Positions 9,079 to 16,135 of a DNA stretch of 64,000 bases are shown here, in pieces. Position numbers and translations under genes: made by a program. The DNA lies in the NCBI GenBank assembly GCA_963755825.1, contig CAVWLA010000001.1, positions 1,798,001-1,862,000 on the forward strand, given 5' to 3'. The stretch's first letter is position 1. Every line of letters begins with the position of its first letter. Origin of the DNA: DATBQN01 sp963755825. Its GTDB lineage: Bacteria > Acidobacteriota > Thermoanaerobaculia > Multivoradales > UBA5704. The notes under the pieces are model-generated. The model saw nothing but the letters and a program-made list of their open reading frames with translations, ran no database searches and had not been told where the DNA came from.

Positions 9079-10194
9079 TCAGCCCAACCCGGCCGCGGCG
9101 CGCAGTAGCCGGCGCGTCAGGCCGCGGTAGGGCTGTCGGCAGGCGAGGAGATCGCCCAGCACCCGGCGCACGCCGGAGTGCCGCCGCGAGAACGGCACCA
9201 TCCACTGCCCCACCGGTCCCTCGTAGAACAGCCGCGCGGCCCGCCCCGCGCGCTCCATCTCCTCTTCCAGCTCGTCGCCGAGTCGCGCGGCGTAGCGTTC
9301 GGGCCGTCCGGCGAGGAGGCTCTCGGCCGCCCAGGTGCCGGAGAGCATCGCGTAGCGGATCCCCTCGCGGGTGAGCGGATCGGCGAGCGCCGCGGCGTCG
9401 CCGGCGAGGAGCAGGTGCCGGCGGAGCGCGCCGGCGACGCCCGGCAGCGTCTGATCGCTCCATACGGGGATCGGGAAGCGATAGCGCGGTCCGGGGAGAG
9501 CGCGCCATGCGGGAGGGAGATGGCTGTCGAGAAATCCCCCGAGAGCCGCCTCGGCGGCCGCGGGGTCGAGGGCGCCGGCGCCGTAGGCGATGCCGACCGA
9601 CACCCCGCCGGGCCGCGGGAAGATCCACAGGTAGGCGTCGCCGAGATCCGGAAAGGCGAGAACGAGCCGGCTCCACAAGAGGCCGGAGAGAGAGGCGCCG
9701 AGACCGACGCTCGCCGGCGGCCGCAGGAGTCCCGCGCTCCGCCGAGCGATCCCTCCGGCGCCGTCCGCTCCGACCGCCCACCCATAGCGCCGAACCTCGC
9801 CACCGGCCGCGACGCTCACTCCTCCTGCGGCCGCCATTACCCGGTCCGCCCGCCGGGCGATCCGCCGGGCTCCGGCCGCGACGGCAGCTGCGGCGAGCGC
9901 CGCATCGAGATCGCCGCGGCGGAAGATCCGCAGATCTTCGAGGGCGACCTCGAGGTGGTCACCGCGGGCGTTCTCGAGCCTTGCACCCGGGCTCTCGACC
10001 GAGCGGAGAGCCGAGGGATCGAAGCCGGCGAGTCCAGGCAGCACATGCGACGGCACCGCCCCGCCGCAGGGCTTCTCGCCCGGCATCGCCGGCATGTAGA
10101 GATCGACCAAGGCGCCGCCACGAGCGAGGGCCAGCGCCGCCGAAGCACCCGCCGGACCGCCCCCGATCACCGCGATCGCATCGCCCGAGGACAT
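9079..10194 (-). CDS. Geranylgeranyl-reductase-family FAD-dependent oxidoreductase
   Basis: 371 residues. The N-terminus has the FAD/NAD-binding GGGPAGASAALALARGG motif (from about residue 10) and the second-helix acidic residue. KPCGGAVPSHVL (about 42-53), the hallmark of geranylgeranyl reductase and related flavoproteins, follows. A second FAD contact, LLAGDAAALADPLTREGI, lies near residue 265. The family reduces isoprenoid double bonds (archaeal or chlorophyll lipids, menaquinone side chains) or performs related redox chemistry. The exact substrate cannot be read from sequence. The gene is monocistronic, and its upstream region is the repeat-filled gap. Confidence 0.82.
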   Translation of the reverse strand: MSSGDAIAVIGGGPAGASAALALARGGALVDLYMPAMPGEKPCGGAVPSHVLPGLAGFDPSALRSVESPGARLENARGDHLEVALEDLRIFRRGDLDAALAAAAVAAGARRIARRADRVMAAAGGVSVAAGGEVRRYGWAVGADGAGGIARRSAGLLRPPASVGLGASLSGLLWSRLVLAFPDLGDAYLWIFPRPGGVSVGIAYGAGALDPAAAEAALGGFLDSHLPPAWRALPGPRYRFPIPVWSDQTLPGVAGALRRHLLLAGDAAALADPLTREGIRYAMLSGTWAAESLLAGRPERYAARLGDELEEEMERAGRAARLFYEGPVGQWMVPFSRRHSGVRRVLGDLLACRQPYRGLTRRLLRAAAGLG

Positions 10195-10250
10195 CGGGTC
10201 GGATTGTAACGGTAGCCCGCGAGGAGCCCATTTCGCTGGGTGCTTCGCTG

Positions 10251-10438
10251 GGTGCCAGGTGATTCGTCGGCTCTCCTTGGAGGTCCTGGAGATGCTCCTG
10301 GAGGTGCCAGGTACATTCCAATGGTCTTTCAGATGCCGCTTGCCTGGTGCCCGCCAGGTGCCAAGTAACTAGTCGGCCCAGCCGTGGTGGGAAAGATGGG
10401 AAAGGTGCTGGGAAAGGTGCCAGGTACTTAGTCACGAG
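10251..10438 (+). repeat. Dispersed GGTGCCAGGT repeats, cluster 1a
   Basis: Four direct copies of a short motif with consensus GGTGCCAGGTR-NTT-NGTC occur at 10251-10270, 10303-10317, 10356-10375 and 10416-10438. They are irregularly spaced between the FAD reductase and the core element at 10466. No coding potential is evident. The same motif recurs inverted near 10650 and 10690, again at 11277-11424, in the gap around 23.6-24.0 kb and at 39.5 kb. Confidence 0.8.
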
Positions 10439-10465
10439 AGTTTGGGATGCTGGATATCTCCTTGC

Positions 10466-10700
10466 CCTGCAAATCTTTCCGCCGCCCACTCAGCCTGGGT
10501 AGTGGGCCGCCCACCCCCTCACCCCATCCACCGGCTGGGCCGCCTCTCGACCGGAAGCCGAGCCGTCGATCGACCGTGAGACGGAGGATCGGCAGCTCCG
10601 GCACCGACGACATCGGCCCTGGCCACCCACCCAGGGAGTTGGCTCGGGAATCACCTGGCACCCCGTCAGCACCCCGGCCGGGAAATCATCTGGCACCCTG
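10466..10700 (+). repeat. Non-coding repeat element, copy 1 (89-nt conserved core)
   Basis: Bases 10466-10554 align over 89 nt with the reverse complement of 23794-23882. The first 22 bases match at about 18 positions and the last 27 at about 25, while the middle is more diverged. The core starts CCTGCAA, contains GGGTAG followed by a GC hairpin and ends CTGGGCCGCCTC-CGACCGG. It is followed by two inverted copies of the GGTGCCAGGT motif (about 10648-10662 and 10684-10700). The GTAG foot next to a small hairpin resembles REP sequences mobilised by RAYT transposases, but no transposase is present here. This is probably a dispersed structured repeat of unknown function. Confidence 0.7.
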
Positions 10701-10751
10701 CCACCGCCGAAGACCGCCTCCACTCGACGGCCGCCTCGGGCGGGTCTTCCC

Positions 10752-11108
10752 GCTCGCCGGCCGGGCTCGCCGTATCTCCGGCTGAGCTTGCCGCATCATC
10801 GGCTGAGCTCAGCCGGTGATCGGGAAGGCCCGCCGCATCATCGGCTGGGCTCGGCGGGTGATCGGGAAGGCCCGCCGAATCACCGGCTGGGCTCGGCCGG
10901 TGATCGGGAAGGCCCGCCGAATCACCGGCTGGGCTCGCCGCATCACCAGGAAGAGCCTGCCGGTGATCGGGAAGCGCTTCCCGATCACCGGCCGAGCTCA
11001 AGAGATTGTCGCGAAGGCCCTCCCGATCACCGGCAAGGCTCGAAATGTCATCTGGAAGGCTTGGCCGATCGCCCGGAAGGACCAACATCTCGCCGGGAAG
11101 CCCTCCCC
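10752..11108. repeat. Tandem array of 17 degenerate 21-bp units
   Basis: Seventeen back-to-back 21-nt units, from GCTCGCCGG at 10752 to the end of the seventeenth unit at 11108. The central units alternate between two subtypes, GGTGATCGGGAAGGCCCGCCG and AATCACCGGCTGGGCTCGSCS, so the best-preserved part is a 42-bp dimer (10815-10940). Because 21 is a multiple of three, both strands carry open frames of heptapeptide repeats (for example PVIGKAR/RITGWAR and SAGDREA/LPDHRPS). The unit length and near-palindromic units argue for a minisatellite rather than a gene. Confidence 0.8.
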
Positions 11109-11276
11109 CGCTCGCGGGCCCGGCGGCCGCTCCGAGCGGAGGTGTCGCTGCTCGCGATCTACGCGCAGACCTCGCGCCGCTCGGCCACGCCGGCGTGGGT
11201 GCCCCACTCGACCAGCGACGCTCCTCCTCGACATCGTAGACGGTGCGGCCGCAGAGGCCGGCCGGCTCGCGGCCGC
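11109..11276. other. Intergenic spacer without recognised gene
   Basis: About 170 nt of GC-rich sequence between the tandem array and the next motif cluster. No start codon with SD, recognisable domain or tRNA was found. The open frames crossing it are continuations of the repeat frames on either side. Confidence 0.4.
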
Positions 11277-11424
11277 GAATCATCTGGCACCCTGTCACAC
11301 CCTGTCAGCACCCTGTCAGGGAGGGCCAGAGGGCCGCTTGGTGCCAGGTGCTTGGTCGATCCAGCCAGGTGCCAGGTGCTTGGCCGACCGGGTGCGACCG
11401 GGTGGCAGATGCTTGGTCGACCGG
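11277..11424. repeat. Dispersed GGTGCCAGGT repeats, cluster 1b
   Basis: One inverted copy (GAATCATCTGGCACCCTG, 11277-11294) is followed by a CCTGTCA triplet repeat and three direct copies with GCTTGGTCGA tails (11340-11359, 11369-11390 and the variant 11401-11424). The last copy ends only 3 nt before the -10 box of the PLP-enzyme gene, so the repeat forms part of that promoter region. Confidence 0.75.
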
Positions 11425-11427
11425 CCA

Positions 11428-11433
11428 TAGAAT
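11428..11433 (+). promoter_or_regulatory. -10 box TAGAAT, probable leaderless start
   Basis: TAGAAT ends 6 nt before the ATG at 11440, so a transcript starting at the normal distance would begin at or next to the start codon. No Shine-Dalgarno sequence is present. The same arrangement (TANNAT 6-10 nt before the start) recurs at 35190, 48906 and 62913. Confidence 0.5.
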
Positions 11434-11439
11434 CGCTCC

Positions 11440-12510
11440 ATGGCTGAGCCCTCCCGGCATCCCATCCCTCTCTTCGACGCCCACTGCTCCCGTTGCGGTC
11501 GTCAGTACCCGGACTCCGGCCTTCCGTCGGAGTGCTCCGCCTGCGGCGGCTTTTGGGAGTATGGCGAGCGATTCGCCTGGCAGCTTCCTGGCTCGGGGTC
11601 CGGGATGCGCCGTTGGGCGGGCGCTCTCGGCCTCGAGGGTGCGGAGCTCAGTGGGGAGCTGCTCGGCCGGCCGGCCGAGCTCTTTGGCGGCGCCTTGATC
11701 GCCCAACAGGGGAGCTCTCCTGACGGCTCGTATAAGGAGCTGGGCGCCGAGGCGCTGCTCGCCGCGGTCGTCCGCCGGGGCGTCGAGGAGATCTTCCTCG
11801 ATAGCTCGGGCAATGCCGGCATCGCCGTCGCCCGCGCCGCCGCGGCTCGCCGGGTGGGTTGCACGGTGCTCGTCCCGGCTTCGACTCCCGAGATCAAGAT
11901 GGAGCGCATCCGTGCCGCCGGCGCACGGGTCGAAGCGATCCCCGGCGACCGCGACGCCACGGCGCGCGCCGCCGAGGCGTGGCGGAGCCGCGCCGTCTAT
12001 GCGAGCCCGTTCTTGCAGCCGTTCTTCCAGGCCGGCGTGGCGACCCTCGCCTGGGACCTCGACGATCAGCTGGGCGGCGAGCTGCCAGGCGACTGGCTGC
12101 TGCCGGTCGGCAACGGGCCGCTGCTCCTCGGCATGGCGCTGGGCTTCCGAGCCCTGCGGGCCGGCGAGCGACTCGATCGACTTCCCCGCCTCCACGCCGT
12201 GCAGCTGGAGGGTTACGCGGCTCTCTACCCGGCCGGACCCGGCGTCCGGCGCGAAAGCCCGCCGATCGCCGCGGGCATCGCCATCCCCTCGCCGCCGAGG
12301 AGGGCGGACATCCTCGCCGCCCTCGAGCGCAGCGGCGGCGACATGATGCGCGTGTCGGAGGAGGAGATCGCGGCGGCGCGGGAGACGCTGAGGGAGGGTG
12401 GCTTCGCCGCCGACCCCACCGGGGCGGCGGCGTTCGCGGGCTTCGGGAAGCGGCCGGACCTACAGGCTCGCCGGCCGCTGGTGATCGTGACCTCGCTCGA
12501 GGCGAGCTGA
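11440..12510 (+). CDS. PLP-dependent threonine synthase-like enzyme
   Basis: 356 residues. The N-terminus carries a zinc-ribbon-like CSRCG...CSACG pair (residues about 16-36), as in long threonine synthases and related beta-family PLP enzymes. The PLP-lysine segment is GSYKELGA near residue 96, in place of the usual SFKDRG. SSGNAG near residue 129 binds phosphate, and LPVGNGPLLLGMALG corresponds to the glycine-rich cofactor loop. It should be a fold-type II lyase or synthase of amino-acid metabolism. It is shorter than most threonine synthases and may be a paralogue with another substrate. It starts at the edge of the repeat region, apparently from a leaderless mRNA. Confidence 0.75.
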   Translation: MAEPSRHPIPLFDAHCSRCGRQYPDSGLPSECSACGGFWEYGERFAWQLPGSGSGMRRWAGALGLEGAELSGELLGRPAELFGGALIAQQGSSPDGSYKELGAEALLAAVVRRGVEEIFLDSSGNAGIAVARAAAARRVGCTVLVPASTPEIKMERIRAAGARVEAIPGDRDATARAAEAWRSRAVYASPFLQPFFQAGVATLAWDLDDQLGGELPGDWLLPVGNGPLLLGMALGFRALRAGERLDRLPRLHAVQLEGYAALYPAGPGVRRESPPIAAGIAIPSPPRRADILAALERSGGDMMRVSEEEIAAARETLREGGFAADPTGAAAFAGFGKRPDLQARRPLVIVTSLEAS

Positions 12511-12512
12511 AA

Positions 12513-13304
12513 CTAGCTGTCGGCCCCGTCGTCGACCGGCCTCTCTTCGATCGCCAGGAGGACCACCGTCACGTTGTCGACGCCGCCGCGGGCGTTCGAG
12601 TCGTTGACCAGGGCGCGGCAGATCTCGTGCAGCCCCTTGCCGGAGCCGAGCCGCTCCTGGATCTCGGCGTCTCCCAGCATCGTCGTCAGCCCGTCCGAGC
12701 AGAGCAGGTAGAGATCGCCGGGGCGGACCTCGACCTCGCGGACGTCGACCAGCACCTCGGCCTCGCCGCCGAGGGCGCGGGTGACGACGTTCTTGAGCGG
12801 GTGCGCCCGCGCCTGCTCCTGCGAGAGGAAGCCCGCCATCACCTGCTCGTGGACCCAGGTGTGGTCCTGAGTGAGCTGATCGAGCCGCCCGTCCCGCAGA
12901 CGGTACGCCCGGCTGTCGCCGACGTGGGCGACGGCGGCGAGTGAGCCGGCGAGGAGGAAGCCGACCACCGTCGTCCCCATGCCGTGGAGCGAATCGTCCT
13001 GGCTGATCGCCCCCAGCACCTTGTCGTGCGCCAGGCGGACGGCCATCTTGAGCAGATTCGAGTGGCGGGCGAGACGCGCGTCGGCGGTAAATGGCCAGGT
13101 GGTGTCGTGGTCGTTGGCCCGCTCGATGAAGTCGTGGATCGAGTCGACCGCGATCTTCGCCGCCACCTCGCCGTGGCTGTGGCCGCCCATGCCGTCGGCG
13201 ACGACGTAGAGCTTGTTCTTGGGATCGACCTCGAAGTAGTCCTCGTTGTGAGCCCGCGTCAGGCCGACGTCCGAGAGACCGCAGGCGCGGATGCGCGGGC
13301 TCAT
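12513..13304 (-). CDS. PP2C-family Ser/Thr protein phosphatase
   Basis: 263 residues from the ATG at 13304, which overlaps the stop codon of the J-domain gene (ATGA). All PP2C metal-site motifs are present in order: HNEDYF, VVADGMGGHSHGE, GMGTTVVG, HVGDSRAYRL, CSDGLT and DNVTVVLL. It should remove phosphate from Ser/Thr-phosphorylated proteins, probably opposing Hanks-type kinases such as the one at 30449-32338. It is the last gene of a rodZ-unknown-dnaJ/TPR-PP2C operon, which ties phosphatase control to envelope or cell-shape proteins by context only. Confidence 0.92.
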   Translation of the reverse strand: MSPRIRACGLSDVGLTRAHNEDYFEVDPKNKLYVVADGMGGHSHGEVAAKIAVDSIHDFIERANDHDTTWPFTADARLARHSNLLKMAVRLAHDKVLGAISQDDSLHGMGTTVVGFLLAGSLAAVAHVGDSRAYRLRDGRLDQLTQDHTWVHEQVMAGFLSQEQARAHPLKNVVTRALGGEAEVLVDVREVEVRPGDLYLLCSDGLTTMLGDAEIQERLGSGKGLHEICRALVNDSNARGGVDNVTVVLLAIEERPVDDGADS

Positions 13305-13933
13305 CCGGATTTTCCGAACAGGCCGCGCCGCGGCGCACGGGTGAGCTCGTCGAGCGCGCGCTGCACGACCGGGTCGTCGCCGCCCCAGGTGAGGGCGGCG
13401 CGGTAGTGCTGCTCGGCCCGCGGCATGTCGGCGGCGCCGGCGGCGAGCCGCCCGGCGAGCTTGTGATAGGCGGCGTTCATCGGGTCGAGCCGGCAGGCCT
13501 GCTCGACCGCCTCGAGGGCGCGGTCGAGCCACTTGCCCTGCTGGCTGCAGGCGAGCGCCAGATGGTGCCACGCCTGGGCGCTGCTCTCGTCGGCCTTGGT
13601 CGCCCGGTCGAAGTTGTCGGCCGCCTCGAAGAAGTTCTTCTCCTTGTAAGCCTTGATGCCGCGCTGCAGGTAGACGCGGGCGAGCTGGCGAGGGTCGGCA
13701 GAGGTCGCCTCCGGCCGGTCGACCTCGAGGTCGTGCTGCCGGCGCCGCGAGGGGTCGGAAAGGACGTTGAACGCCTGCGTGATCTCCTGGAACTCGATCT
13801 CGGCGCGCGCCTTCTCCGGTCCCTGGAAGCGATCCGGATGGCGGCCGCGCGCCAGCTCGCGGAAGCGCTGGCGGATCTGCTCCTCGGTCGCATTGCGCGG
13901 CAACGCGAGAACGGCGTAGAAGTCCTGTGGCAT
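13301..13933 (-). CDS. J-domain protein with TPR repeats
   Basis: 210 residues. The N-terminal J domain has helix II, the invariant HPD at residues 32-34 and the AFNVLSDPSRRRQHD helix-IV end. Two to three TPR-like helical pairs follow (about residues 95-195, with AWHHLALACSQQGKWLDRALEAV). J-TPR proteins recruit DnaK to particular clients, which the TPR part would select. It lies 10 nt after the preceding gene and overlaps the PP2C gene by 4 nt, so it is co-expressed. Confidence 0.85.
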   Translation of the reverse strand: MPQDFYAVLALPRNATEEQIRQRFRELARGRHPDRFQGPEKARAEIEFQEITQAFNVLSDPSRRRQHDLEVDRPEATSADPRQLARVYLQRGIKAYKEKNFFEAADNFDRATKADESSAQAWHHLALACSQQGKWLDRALEAVEQACRLDPMNAAYHKLAGRLAAGAADMPRAEQHYRAALTWGGDDPVVQRALDELTRAPRRGLFGKSG

Positions 13934-13943
13934 CGCGGCTGAC

Positions 13944-14951
13944 CTATTGCCGCTTGATTCTATACAAACGGACGGCCGTCGACCGTACCGCGTCGGGGAT
14001 GTTGCGATCGCGCGACACTTCGCGCAGCTCGCGGACGCTCAGCCGCGTCACCAGGCGCACTCCGATGCCGACCGGCGTGCGCGGGTTCCCCACCAGGGCG
14101 CGGATCACCCCGGGCTTCGAGACCCAGTCGCGCCGGCGGGCGATCTCCTCGAGGACGTCCTCGTTGACGTTGCGGCTGCGCGCCGCCTGCTCGATCTCGG
14201 TGTCGGAGAGGGCGTTGGCGGAGAGCACGGTGAGCGCCACCCGCGGGTTCGGGTCGCGCATCAGGAAGGCGCGGAGCAGCCGCCCGGCACCCCGCGCCAG
14301 GCGGATGCGGGCGGGCACCGGCAGCATGCGGATCTGCCCCTCGGAGAGGCCGGTCAGGTCGTCGACCTCGCCGACGGCGGGGGCGCTGCGCACCTGGGCG
14401 ATGGCGGCGGCGAAGGCGCCGTCGTCGATCTCCTCTTCGTCCTCGTCGACCGGCCGCCGCTCGCGCGGCAGGAGGTGCTCGCGGTACTCGGCGATGCGCC
14501 GCTGGGTGTAGAGCGAGAGCTGGGGGTTCTCCGCCAGCGCGTCGAGGATCGCCGGCTCTTCGACGATGGCGTCCTGGCGCAGGATGAGGAGCTCCTGGAG
14601 ATCGGCCGGCAGCCGCCGGGCGAGCTCGACGAGGAGCGGCCGCGGCACGTCGCGCCGGCGGAGCACCGCCTCGAGCACCAGCGGGTGGCCGATGTGGCGA
14701 GCGAAGTAGGAGAGCACCGGCGCGGCGGCGCCGGCGGCGAGGAAGGACGACGCGACCCGCGCGTCGATCACCGCCAGGGCCGCCGCGGCGCGCTCGGCGA
14801 GGCCGGCGTCGCCGCCGGTCGCGATCGCCACCTGGATGGGGATCAGCTCCTCGGCGGCGAGCGGCAACAGCCCGTCGGCGGCGAGCATCTGGAGCTCGCG
14901 GTTGGCGCCCGAGCGGACCTGCTCCAGAAGAGAGGCCGCGCTGTCGGCCAC
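13944..14951 (-). CDS. Conserved alpha-helical protein of unknown function
   Basis: 335 residues, family not recognised. The sequence is almost wholly alpha-helical, with repeated Leu/Ala/Arg helices of 15-20 residues that look HEAT-like (for example LVLEAVLRRRDVPRPLLVEL and ILDALAENPQLSLYTQRRI). An acidic linker lies near residue 170. Motifs such as RDPNPRVALTVLSANALS and ALVGNPRTPVGIGV suggest repeat scaffolds. There is no signal peptide or membrane segment, so it should be cytosolic. It starts 1 nt after the rodZ-like stop codon and is followed at 10 nt by the J-domain gene, so it belongs to that operon. Confidence 0.7.
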   Translation of the reverse strand: MADSAASLLEQVRSGANRELQMLAADGLLPLAAEELIPIQVAIATGGDAGLAERAAAALAVIDARVASSFLAAGAAAPVLSYFARHIGHPLVLEAVLRRRDVPRPLLVELARRLPADLQELLILRQDAIVEEPAILDALAENPQLSLYTQRRIAEYREHLLPRERRPVDEDEEEIDDGAFAAAIAQVRSAPAVGEVDDLTGLSEGQIRMLPVPARIRLARGAGRLLRAFLMRDPNPRVALTVLSANALSDTEIEQAARSRNVNEDVLEEIARRRDWVSKPGVIRALVGNPRTPVGIGVRLVTRLSVRELREVSRDRNIPDAVRSTAVRLYRIKRQ

Positions 14952-14952
14952 G

Positions 14953-16017
14953 TCAGAGGGCCTCGTGCTGTTTCTTGAGCGCTCGCAGGGTATCGAGGTC
15001 GATGACCAGGTCGTGGATCGGCTGGCGGCCGGGAGGGAGGTCGAAGGAGTAGCCGTTGACCTGCGCCTCGACGGCGCTGGGATTGCCGAGGGTGAGGACG
15101 ATCTTCTGCTGCGCCGAGAGCTGCAGCGCCTCGCCCGGCACGCGCTCCTCGGAGATCCACTTCTTGCCGTCGATGACCACCTCGACCCAGCAGTCGCGGG
15201 TGAAATCGAGCGTCACGTCGAGCGGCGACGGCTCGCCGCTCGGCGCCGCGGGCTCGACGGCCGACGGCGAGAGGGCGGCGCGCCGCGGCGGCGGCGGTCC
15301 GAGCGGGACGGCGGCGACCGCCGCGGGCGGCTGCCGGGCAGCGGGCGCCGCCGCCGACAGTCCGGGGACACCGGCCGGGCGCCGGCTGCCGCTGTGGCGG
15401 ACCGTGTAGTAGATGGCGCCGGCGACGAGGGCGAGGGCGACGACGGCGCCGAACAGCACGAGCGCCCGCACCACCCACGAGTCGCCCGGCGAGCTCGACC
15501 GATCGGAGAAGCCGGTGCGGTCGCGGCTGTTCGGATCGACCCGCGCGGCATCACTGCGGAAGGGGCGGACGGTCGACGACGCGGCGTCGGCGGCATGCTC
15601 GTCGTCGCCGGAGGGCTGCACCGAGAGCCAGTGGTTGACCACCTCGTCGGGTGAGAGACCGACGTAGCGCGCGTACTCGCGCAGGAAGCCCTTGGCGAAG
15701 ACCGGCGCGGGGAGCAGATCGAAGCGATCCTCCTCCATCGCCTCGAGGTAGCGCAGGCTGATCTTGGTGCGGTCGGCGATGTCGCGCAGCGAGATCTCGC
15801 GCAGCTCGCGCTGGCGGCGCAGCCAGTGGCCGAAGGAACCGGGCTCCGCCTCGGCGGCACTCTTGTCCCATGGCGGAGGACGCATGGCGAGCCGCTTGCC
15901 GATCGGCGCAGAGATGGGCACCGCCGGAGTTGGCTCCCCGGCTTCGGCGTCCTGCCGGCCCTCCAGATCGGTCCCCTTGGGCAGGTTTCGATGCTTTCTC
16001 GACACGTTCCTCAACAC
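14953..16017 (-). CDS. rodZ: RodZ-like cytoskeletal HTH membrane protein
   Basis: 354 residues if started at the GTG at 16017. The HTH_25 domain (about residues 60-130) contains LRRQRELREISLRDIADRT and an ISLRYLEAMEEDRFDLLP segment. A Ser/Pro linker is followed by one membrane helix (ALVLFGAVVALALVAGAIYY, near residue 180), a Pro/Ala-rich periplasmic linker and a DUF4115-like beta domain (DCWVEVVIDGKKWISEE). This is the RodZ layout, which links MreB to the envelope. The start is uncertain: the GTG is only 9 nt from a -10 box (leaderless), while the ATG at 15885 has no clear SD. First gene of the four-gene operon. Confidence 0.8.
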   Translation of the reverse strand: MLRNVSRKHRNLPKGTDLEGRQDAEAGEPTPAVPISAPIGKRLAMRPPPWDKSAAEAEPGSFGHWLRRQRELREISLRDIADRTKISLRYLEAMEEDRFDLLPAPVFAKGFLREYARYVGLSPDEVVNHWLSVQPSGDDEHAADAASSTVRPFRSDAARVDPNSRDRTGFSDRSSSPGDSWVVRALVLFGAVVALALVAGAIYYTVRHSGSRRPAGVPGLSAAAPAARQPPAAVAAVPLGPPPPRRAALSPSAVEPAAPSGEPSPLDVTLDFTRDCWVEVVIDGKKWISEERVPGEALQLSAQQKIVLTLGNPSAVEAQVNGYSFDLPPGRQPIHDLVIDLDTLRALKKQHEAL

Positions 16018-16026
16018 GCGACCTCA

Positions 16027-16055
16027 ACTTTACGCGGCGAACGCCTTCCGGTCAA
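16027..16055 (-). promoter_or_regulatory. Sigma-70-type promoter of the rodZ operon
   Basis: On the reverse strand TTGACC (16055-16050) and TAAAGT (16032-16027) are separated by 17 nt. The predicted transcription start near 16020 is only a few bases before the GTG at 16017. The divergent GreA-fusion gene starts at 16136, so the 118-nt gap must hold both promoters. Confidence 0.65.
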
Positions 16056-16135
16056 TGAAAAAAACGTGTCAACATCGTAGTTTGCCGCCTTTCGGACCCT
16101 CCCGGAAAGCAAATCTGTTATCTTCCTCCTCCGCT

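Noticed and set aside
10752..11108. CRISPR array
   Set aside because: The 21-bp units are contiguous and degenerate, with no unique spacers, and there are no cas genes nearby.
10666..11298. 210-residue reverse-strand ORF with heptad repeats (LPDHRPS / PAGDSAG)
   Set aside because: It starts and ends inside copies of the dispersed GGTGCCAGGT motif and its body is the 21-bp tandem array; the opposite strand has an equally long repeat ORF. No SD and no recognised domain.
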